Origin: Legionella beliardensis
GTDB taxonomy: Bacteria; Pseudomonadota; Gammaproteobacteria; Legionellales; Legionellaceae
DNA length: 64,000 nucleotides
Assembly: GCF_900452395.1 (NCBI RefSeq)
Contig: NZ_UGNV01000001.1
Span: forward strand, 955,501 to 1,019,500
Reading direction: 5' to 3'
The notes beneath the pieces are model-generated. The model saw only the letters and a list, made by a program, of their open reading frames with translations, did no database searches and was not told the DNA's origin. Positions within the stretch are counted from its first letter, which is position 1. Each line of letters starts with the position of its first letter. Below, piece by piece: positions 55,975-64,000 of the stretch. Made by a program: the position numbers and the translations under genes.

Positions 55975-57198
55975 CTATGATTCTTCATGCGCCAACAAAT
56001 CAACTGATTCAATTTTTTGAAACTGTTGGGTTATTTTTTTGGCTGAAATAGATACTTCACCTACATCTTGGTGGGCTAAGTCAATGTGTTTTGAGAGTTT
56101 ATCCATTCGTTTTTCAAAGCGTTGAAAATCGGCGGCAAGCGCTTGTAAATGTTGCTGGATAATATGGACTTGTTTACGAGTTGCATCGTCTTTAAGGACA
56201 GCACGTGCTGTCGTTAAAACAGCCATTAAAGTGCTAGGTGAAACAAGCCAAACTTTAAGTCGTTGTGATAGAGCAATAACATCTGGGTAATTAGCATGGA
56301 TTTCAGCAAAAATAGCTTCTGCTGGAATAAACATCACAGCGCCATCGGTTGTTTCATTCGGAATAATATACTTCTCAGCAATGTCTTTTATATGCTTTTG
56401 GATATCTTGGCGAAATTGTTGATGGAGGAGTTTTTTTTCAACGGAGTTAAACTCAGTGCCCATTAATTTTTGATAAGTTTCTAGGGGAAATTTAGCATCA
56501 ATTACTACATGGCCGGTAGGCTCAGGTAAAAATAAAATACAGTCAGCGCGTTTTTGATTGCTAAGTGTGTGTTGCATCCGATAATGAGACGAGGGGATCA
56601 TGTTTGCAATTAAGTTAGCAAGTTGTACTTCACCAAAAGCACCGCGCGCCCGTTTATCGACTAAAATATCTTGTAAATTGACCACATGTGATGAGAGTTC
56701 GGTAATCTTTTTTTGCGCCTCATCAATGATAGTGAGCCGTCTTACTACGTCAGTAAATGTTGAGGAGGTTTTTTCAAAGCCTTCGGTTAGCTTATGATTA
56801 ACCTGGCTAGTTAAGCTATTTAAATGCCCTCGTATTTCTTCGGTTAAAGTTTGTAGGTGGGATGTAAGTGAATGTGCATGTTGCATGAAACTATGGTTTA
56901 TTTGCTCCCGTACATCAGTCATCGCACGCTGAATCGTTTGGTTAATAAGCTGATGATTAGCGAGTTGTCCTTGGGAGATTTGCTCTAAGATACGCTGTTG
57001 ATGAACTTGATAGCTATCCTGTACATCAAGTTGCAGTTGATGTAATTCGTCAATAATAAGCTGTTGTAATTTTTCAAATTGCACATTAGTTTGTTCGCGC
57101 AACGTAGTTAGGCGTCTACAAAAGAAAATAATCAAGCAACATTGAAAGGCTAAAATAGCTATTATTCCTTGTGTCAGTGTAAACTGCCATCCAATCAT
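55975..57198 (-). CDS. rmuC: DNA recombination protein RmuC
   Basis: A 407-residue protein with an N-terminal membrane helix (residues 8-28), a long coiled coil (about 30-170) and the RmuC nuclease-like domain (RARGAFGEVQLANLIANMI, VIDAKFPLETYQKL, VMFIPAEAIFAEI). RmuC limits inversion at short inverted repeats in E. coli. That link is interesting in a genome rich in palindromes, but it is only a contextual remark. It is divergent from ligA. Confidence 0.93.
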   Translation of the reverse strand: MIGWQFTLTQGIIAILAFQCCLIIFFCRRLTTLREQTNVQFEKLQQLIIDELHQLQLDVQDSYQVHQQRILEQISQGQLANHQLINQTIQRAMTDVREQINHSFMQHAHSLTSHLQTLTEEIRGHLNSLTSQVNHKLTEGFEKTSSTFTDVVRRLTIIDEAQKKITELSSHVVNLQDILVDKRARGAFGEVQLANLIANMIPSSHYRMQHTLSNQKRADCILFLPEPTGHVVIDAKFPLETYQKLMGTEFNSVEKKLLHQQFRQDIQKHIKDIAEKYIIPNETTDGAVMFIPAEAIFAEIHANYPDVIALSQRLKVWLVSPSTLMAVLTTARAVLKDDATRKQVHIIQQHLQALAADFQRFEKRMDKLSKHIDLAHQDVGEVSISAKKITQQFQKIESVDLLAHEES

Positions 57199-57429
57199 TT
57201 TAACCTAAGCTAGCAAAATCGATAGGCATGCTATGTTCAAAAACTGGTTTGAGCTGCCCGTAATCGATAAGTTGAATCGACCCCAAATAATACGGTGAAT
57301 GTTTAGAATTAGCAATCTTATGTTTAATAGTAAATTCGCAAAAATAATTCCTAACTGCTAAAAATAGTATTGATGCTAACCGATGAACTGTTCATACTTA
57401 ACTGCTTTTAGATTTCATGGTTAGGTTGA

Positions 57430-59454
<2,025 letters not shown>

Positions 59455-59471
59455 ATTCAGTTCAATGCAAG

Positions 59472-59542
59472 GTAGGTTGGGCTAAACGAAGTGCAGCCCA
59501 ACAATTAATCGTTGGACGTCTTGTTGCTTAGCACAAGCTATC
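59472..59542. repeat. Family C palindromic repeat, copy 2
   Basis: GTAGGTTGGGCTAAACGAAG then AGCCCAAC, the same as 55144-55210, ending near TAGCACAAGCTATC. It is followed by a family B element after about 15 bp. Confidence 0.72.
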
Positions 59543-59557
59543 TTGATAGGGCAGGGA

Positions 59558-59679
59558 TGGATACCGTGGTCAAGCCACAGTATTTCGGTTAAGGGTGGTT
59601 GTTGGTGAAGTGTATGATAGCTCGTGAAACGCAAGTAGCTAATGAAAAACGAATTACCGCGGCTTGGCCGCGGTATCCA
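59558..59679. repeat. Family B palindromic repeat, copy 3 (expanded)
   Basis: Perfect inverted ends TGGATACCG and CGGTATCCA, 122 bp long instead of 89. The outer arms and AACGAATTACCGCGGCTTG core are kept; the middle differs by about 33 bp, so it is an internally enlarged copy. Confidence 0.78.
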
Positions 59680-59734
59680 AAGTTATAGCGGTGAGGGTGA
59701 AACGAAGAGCAAAAATCGAATAAAATTTTATCAA

Positions 59735-59795
59735 GTAGCCTGGATGAATGAAGTGAAACCTGGGTTCCGGCCCTACGGGCCTGCACCCAGGCTAC
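59735..59795. repeat. Family A palindromic repeat, intact copy
   Basis: A 61-bp element with inverted ends GTAGCCTGG and CCAGGCTAC and internal GGTTCCGGCCC. Its ends match the outermost layer of the nested block at 27937-28402. Confidence 0.75.
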
Positions 59796-59819
59796 ATTTA
59801 TTGTTTTAAGCAAGCAATA

Positions 59820-60203
59820 TTAGCTATCGGCTATCTTCTTAGCCTGCTCCCAAATTTCCATTAATTCACTAAAAGAATGCCCTTCCAAATTAGTTAAACC
59901 GCGCATGCCTGCTATTTGTTTAACCGCATTAAGTCGGCGCTCAAATTTAGTCAGAGTTAAATTTAAGGTGTCTTTTGGATTAAATTGGCAAAATACACAT
60001 AAAGAAAAAACTGCATGCAGTAAATCGCCGATTTCTTCTTGTAAATCAGCACTAGGAGAAGTGTCTGAAAGTTTAGGTAAGTGTTCACTGACTTCCAGAC
60101 ATTCACTTTTAATTTGCGCCATGATTTGGTGAGCATTGTCCCAACGAAAACCAAATTGTGCTGCCTCTTGCTCTAATAAGAGGACTTTCTCTAATAAATT
60201 CAT
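59820..60203 (-). CDS. Small MazG-type nucleotide pyrophosphohydrolase
   Basis: A 127-residue protein of the MazG/all-alpha NTP pyrophosphatase group, about half the length of E. coli MazG (263), that is, a single-domain form. The metal-site pattern is visible: KSECLEVSEHL, then LQEEIGDLLHAVFSL, followed by KFERRLNAV. Such enzymes remove aberrant nucleotides. ATG 60203 is preferred to a TTG at 60230; neither has a strong ribosome-binding site. It follows a repeat-rich gap and is divergent from the ABC transporter operon. Confidence 0.82.
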   Translation of the reverse strand: MNLLEKVLLLEQEAAQFGFRWDNAHQIMAQIKSECLEVSEHLPKLSDTSPSADLQEEIGDLLHAVFSLCVFCQFNPKDTLNLTLTKFERRLNAVKQIAGMRGLTNLEGHSFSELMEIWEQAKKIADS

Positions 60204-60342
60204 ATTAAACTCGCTTTGATTAGCCCGCAAATAGCTAATACGTTATGATAAGAGGTTTATAGCTAGCAGTAGAAAATTCTCACCAGTAGCTTTAAAATGA
60301 TAACCTGATCATTATAATGATTTATTTTCTAGGACCGCAATT

Positions 60343-62508
60343 TTGGCAAAACAGCATCTAACAGGAAGTTTTGTTTTCGTTTTGCTTATCGCTTGTAAGA
60401 GTTATGCTTTAAGTTGGGTGTTTAATAACCCTTATCCTAATGAGCAATCAACACAAAGAATTTATTATTCTTCGTTTAATGAACAGCCCAAAACGCTAGA
60501 CCCAGCACGTTCTTATTCAAGTAATGAATACCAATTTATTTCGCAAATATATGAGCCTATTTTGCAGTATGATTATTTCAAAAGGCCTTACCAACTTATA
60601 CCTCTGACCGCAGTTAATATGCCATCTATTAGGTATGTTAACGCACAATTACAACCAGTCGAGCAAGGCTCTGCTGATATTGCTTATAGTATTTATACTA
60701 TATCTATTAAACCAGGTATTTTGTATCAGCCACATCCAGCATTAGCAAAAGACAAACAAGGCCAGTCTCTTTATCTTAATTTATCTAGCGATTATTTAGA
60801 TGAACATGACATTACGCAATTGGCAGATTTTCCGCTGACAGGAACACGTGAATTACTCGCTGATGATTACATTTATCAAATTAAACGATTAGCAAATCCA
60901 GCCGTTAATTCCTCTATTTATGGTTTAATGAGTGATCATATTGTCGGTTTTCGTGAATTTGCCTCTACATTACCTACTACCCATACGTTTATTGATCTTA
61001 GAAACTATACATTAAGTGGTGTGCGAAAAATAAACAACTATACATTCGAAATTACTATTAAAGGTCAATACCCACAGTTTATATTTTGGCTCGCCATGCC
61101 ATTTTTTGCGCCTCTGCCTTGGGAAGCTGATAAGTTTTACAGCCAAGCAGGTATGGATGATAAAAATTTAAGCTTTGATTGGTATCCTATTGGTACTGGC
61201 CCCTTTATGCTTACTGAGAATAATCCTAACAAACAAATGATTCTAGCTAAAAATCCTAATTTCCATAATGAATATTTTCCGGCGCATGCGAGTGCTGAAG
61301 ATAGACAAGTAGGTTATGCTCATTCAGCAGGTAAAAAATTACCGCTTATTGACGAAGCCATTTATACATTAGAAAAAGAAGCGATTCCCAGGTGGAATAA
61401 ATTTTTACAAGGTTATTATGATTTATCAGGTATTAGTACCGATAGTTATGCGCAAGCTATTCAAATTAATGCTGCAGGTAAACCTAGTTTAAGTGCAGAT
61501 ATGCAAGCTAAAAAATTGCATTTAACCACGACCATTGATCCCAGCATTTATTATGTTGGATTTAATATGTTAGATCCCATTGTTGGCGGTAAGAGCGAGC
61601 GGGCACGTAAGCTTAGGCAAGCCATCTCCATTGCTGTTCATTATGAAGAAAATATTGCTATTTTTTTTAATGGTCGAGGTATTGCTGCTCAAGGACCAAT
61701 TCCACCAGGAATATTTGGTTATAAAGAAGGAAAAGATGGCATTAATCCTTATGTGTACCATTGGCATAGTGAAAAAGCAAAAAGACGCACTATTAAAGAA
61801 GCTAGGGAATTAATGAAACAAGCGGGTTACCCAAATGGCCGTGATAAAAAAACAGGAAGGGCGTTAATCTTACACTATGATGTACCTATTACTGGTGGGC
61901 CAGATGATAAATCCCAATTAGATTGGATGCGCAAACAGTTTGCCAAACTTGGTATTGATTTAAATATTCGTGCCACACAATATAATCGCTTTCAAGAAAA
62001 AATGCGCAATGGAAATGCACAAATTTTTAGTTGGGGTTGGAATGCTGATTACCCTGATCCAGAAAATTTTCTCTTCATGCTCTATGGCGGTAATGGTAAA
62101 GTGTTACATGGCGGAGAGAATGCAGCAAATTATGATAATCCTAAATATAATCAATTGTTTAATTTAATGAAAAATCGTCCTAATGATGCTGAGCGACAAA
62201 AGTTAATTGATGAGATGGTTGAAATTGTGCGACATGATGCCCCTTGGATTTGGGGAATGAATACGGAAACATTTCTTCTTACGCAACAGTGGATGTCTTT
62301 AACTAAGCCAAACACCATAAGTTTAAATTCATTAAAATATATTGCCGTTGATGTGCCTTTACGCAATCAAATGAGGCTTAACTGGAATAAACCTATCATA
62401 TGGCCGCTGTTAGCTATATTACTGCTTTTTTTAGTGCTTATTATATTGCCTTTGTTTATAGTTTATAAGCGAATGGAACAACAGCGTGCTAAGAGAATGA
62501 ATCTATGA
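60343..62508 (+). CDS. Oligopeptide-type ABC transporter substrate-binding protein with C-terminal membrane anchor
   Basis: A 721-residue solute-binding protein of the peptide/nickel family. It has an N-terminal signal segment, then YSSFNEQPKTLDPARSYSSN and the large SBP_bac_5 fold (WYPIGTGPFMLTENNPN; LRQAISIAVHYEENIAIFF; SWGWNADYPDPENFL). Unlike most receptors it ends in a transmembrane helix (about 685-710) with a basic tail, so it is tethered. The start is TTG 60343, with AGGA 8 nt upstream. Its end overlaps the permease gene by 4 bp (ATGA). Confidence 0.9.
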   Translation: MAKQHLTGSFVFVLLIACKSYALSWVFNNPYPNEQSTQRIYYSSFNEQPKTLDPARSYSSNEYQFISQIYEPILQYDYFKRPYQLIPLTAVNMPSIRYVNAQLQPVEQGSADIAYSIYTISIKPGILYQPHPALAKDKQGQSLYLNLSSDYLDEHDITQLADFPLTGTRELLADDYIYQIKRLANPAVNSSIYGLMSDHIVGFREFASTLPTTHTFIDLRNYTLSGVRKINNYTFEITIKGQYPQFIFWLAMPFFAPLPWEADKFYSQAGMDDKNLSFDWYPIGTGPFMLTENNPNKQMILAKNPNFHNEYFPAHASAEDRQVGYAHSAGKKLPLIDEAIYTLEKEAIPRWNKFLQGYYDLSGISTDSYAQAIQINAAGKPSLSADMQAKKLHLTTTIDPSIYYVGFNMLDPIVGGKSERARKLRQAISIAVHYEENIAIFFNGRGIAAQGPIPPGIFGYKEGKDGINPYVYHWHSEKAKRRTIKEARELMKQAGYPNGRDKKTGRALILHYDVPITGGPDDKSQLDWMRKQFAKLGIDLNIRATQYNRFQEKMRNGNAQIFSWGWNADYPDPENFLFMLYGGNGKVLHGGENAANYDNPKYNQLFNLMKNRPNDAERQKLIDEMVEIVRHDAPWIWGMNTETFLLTQQWMSLTKPNTISLNSLKYIAVDVPLRNQMRLNWNKPIIWPLLAILLLFLVLIILPLFIVYKRMEQQRAKRMNL

Positions 62509-63482
62509 TTTATTACTTTATTAGGCGAGTGCTTTATGCACTACCCATTTTATTTGGTATTAATTTAATTACCTTCGCCTTATTTTTTATGGTTAATTCC
62601 CCAGACGATATGGCACGTATGCAGCTTGGCCAAAAACATATAAAGCCTGCTGCCATTGCTCAGTGGAAAGAGCAACATGGTTACGATTTACCTCTTTTTT
62701 ATAATGATGCCAAGCTAGGCTTACAAAAATTGACCCAAACTCTTTTTTTTCAAAAATCACTTAAATTATTTGCATTTGATTTTGGTATGTCTGATGCAGG
62801 ACGAGATATTAGTTTTGATATTTCTCATCGTATGTGGCCAAGCTTAGCTATTGCAGTACCCATTTTGATTTTTGGTATGCTAGTAAATATTGTTTTTGCC
62901 ATGGGCATGGCTTTTTTTCGTTCCACTTACCTCGATTTAAGTGGTGTGGTGCTCTGCATTATACTCATGTCCATTTCAAGTCTTTTTTACATTATTGGTG
63001 GTCAATATATTTTTGGTAAAATCCTACGCTGGGTTCCTATTTCTGGTTACGATAATGGCTTAGATAGCTTAAAATTTATTGCCTTGCCAATATTAGTGGC
63101 AATACTAAGTGGTATAGGAGCAGGCTCCAGATGGTATCGTACTTTATTTTTAGAAGAAATGAATAAAGAATACGTTAAAACAGCACGAGCAAAAGGACTC
63201 TCTGAAACACGAATACTTTTTAAGCACATTCTAAAAAACGCGATGTTACCTATTTTAACTGGGGTCGTTGTCATTATCCCATCCTTATTTATGGGAAGTT
63301 TAATCCTTGAGTCTTTTTTTGGCGTACCAGGTTTAGGTAGTTATATTATTGATGCGATTGGGCAGCAAGATTTTGCTATTGTTAGGGCCATGGTTTTTTT
63401 AGGCTCTGTCCTTTATATCATTGGTTTAATTTTAACAGATCTCTCCTATATTTGGGCGGATCCACGGGTAAGGTTGAATTAA
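62505..63482 (+). CDS. ABC transporter permease, OppB/DppB type
   Basis: A 325-residue inner-membrane permease. The N-terminus (YYFIRRVLYALPILFGINLI) and the coupling loop (YVKTARAKGLSETRILFKHI) are typical of the OppB family, with six transmembrane segments. A charged periplasmic stretch in residues 45-90 is longer than usual. It overlaps the receptor gene by 4 bp and its TAATG stop contains the start of the next gene. Confidence 0.92.
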   Translation: MIYYFIRRVLYALPILFGINLITFALFFMVNSPDDMARMQLGQKHIKPAAIAQWKEQHGYDLPLFYNDAKLGLQKLTQTLFFQKSLKLFAFDFGMSDAGRDISFDISHRMWPSLAIAVPILIFGMLVNIVFAMGMAFFRSTYLDLSGVVLCIILMSISSLFYIIGGQYIFGKILRWVPISGYDNGLDSLKFIALPILVAILSGIGAGSRWYRTLFLEEMNKEYVKTARAKGLSETRILFKHILKNAMLPILTGVVVIIPSLFMGSLILESFFGVPGLGSYIIDAIGQQDFAIVRAMVFLGSVLYIIGLILTDLSYIWADPRVRLN

Positions 63483-64000
63483 TGATAGATTTGTTCTGGA
63501 CCGATCAATGGTTTTTATTTTTGTTAAGTGTAGGTTTTATTTTTTTATTAGTTAGCCTACGCAAAGAACCCGTTAGGCGCTCCTGGCGTTATTTATTTTA
63601 TAATCCTATCGCGGTAAGCGCAGGGATTATTTTATTCTTTTTTCTAAGCATTGGTATTTTAGATTCCATTCACATTCGTACAGTTGATGCAGAAGATAAT
63701 GGCGTGGTAGTTTCTGTTCTAGATAAATTGATTGCACCGGTTGGGCAAATGTATGAAAAAACATACTCAGCACCTTTAGCACTAACATTATATAGTACTG
63801 AAACTGCCATTATTAATGGGCAAGCTAAACAAATTTATCCACGTTTAAAGTATGTGCCAAGCAATATTAAAACGTTTGAAGCGAAACAACAGCTTATTTT
63901 TTATTTATTAAATAAAGCATTTCTGCAAAGCTTAATTGTGTTTGGTATCTTAGTAATACTGGGCTGGTTATTGCATTGGTTATTGTTTGCAAAGAGAAAG
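63482..64000 (+). CDS. Second ABC transporter permease (OppC type), truncated by window end
   Basis: Open from ATG 63482 to the last base, 173 codons and no stop. There is a first hydrophobic segment (residues 10-23), a basic loop with RRSWRYLFYNPIAVSAGI (the OppC-type start before the second helix), and an unusually long extracytoplasmic region rich in Asp, Lys and Tyr (about 62-140), then a third helix near the end. Position (TAATG overlap) and the N-terminal motif indicate the OppC-like partner of the preceding permease. The permease core and any ATPase genes lie outside the window. Confidence 0.8.
   Translation, partial: MIDLFWTDQWFLFLLSVGFIFLLVSLRKEPVRRSWRYLFYNPIAVSAGIILFFFLSIGILDSIHIRTVDAEDNGVVVSVLDKLIAPVGQMYEKTYSAPLALTLYSTETAIINGQAKQIYPRLKYVPSNIKTFEAKQQLIFYLLNKAFLQSLIVFGILVILGWLLHWLLFAKRK

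Noticed and set aside
59589..59813. A 74-codon minus-strand frame downstream of ligA
   Set aside because: It runs through repeat families B and A and has no start signal; it is a by-product of the palindromic repeats.

Overview
The window looks like a stretch of a Legionella-type (Legionellaceae, Gammaproteobacteria) chromosome. It is AT-rich, and several features point the same way: a probable CsrA-titrating small RNA, two candidate secreted effector proteins with acidic C-termini (one with a degenerate Fic core), gammaproteobacterial synteny blocks (rluE-icd, clpS-clpA, mreBCD, yqjD-yqjE-yqjK-like), and many short palindromic intergenic repeats. I found no rRNA, tRNA, CRISPR array, intact insertion sequence or prophage.

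Layout. 1-0.95 kb: intergenic DNA with a palindromic repeat and a GGA-rich RsmY/RsmZ-like RNA gene (about 730-885). 0.95-14.8 kb: L,D-transpeptidase, putA, an amino-acid permease, acnA, a two-helix membrane protein, a YGPG-repeat secreted protein, a ribosomal oxygenase, a polysaccharide deacetylase and mltA. 14.8-17.8 kb: an orphan terminator (possible small RNA), a Fic-like candidate effector and a phasin with a lysine-rich repeat tail. 17.9-28 kb: a run of mostly small envelope and stress genes (MscS, two DUF883 paralogues, DUF3309, a PRC-barrel protein, a double-BON protein, a YqjE/YqjK-like pair, a 27-residue membrane peptide, a 'plasmid stabilization' family protein, topoisomerase IB, CorA, DUF421). 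27.9-28.4 kb: palindromic elements nested inside one another. 28.6-29.4 kb: a second candidate effector.

29.5-49.97 kb is mostly housekeeping: the purB-nadB-nadA operon, then ppsA, a CPA2 antiporter and nadC in tight array (so all three de novo quinolinate/NAD genes lie within 10 kb), a MurG-family transferase overlapping an M20 peptidase, an exported helix-hairpin-helix protein, mreBCD, rluE facing mreD, icd, and clpS-clpA. 50.2-64 kb: a WaaE-like glycosyltransferase with an acidic tail, the potABCD polyamine transporter, a Cys-rich secreted protein with an internal duplication, rmuC, ligA, a small MazG, and an oligopeptide-type ABC operon cut off by the window end.

Shared themes are carbon and energy metabolism (proline to glutamate, aconitase, isocitrate dehydrogenase, PEP synthase, NAD), cell-wall and shape control (L,D-transpeptidase, MltA, MurG, MreBCD), stress/stationary-phase envelope proteins and carbon storage, and host interaction. 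A CsrA-sponge RNA is consistent with a switch between replicative and transmissive states, although none of the neighbouring genes can be shown to be its target from sequence alone. All functional calls are from reading the sequence; no database searches were run.
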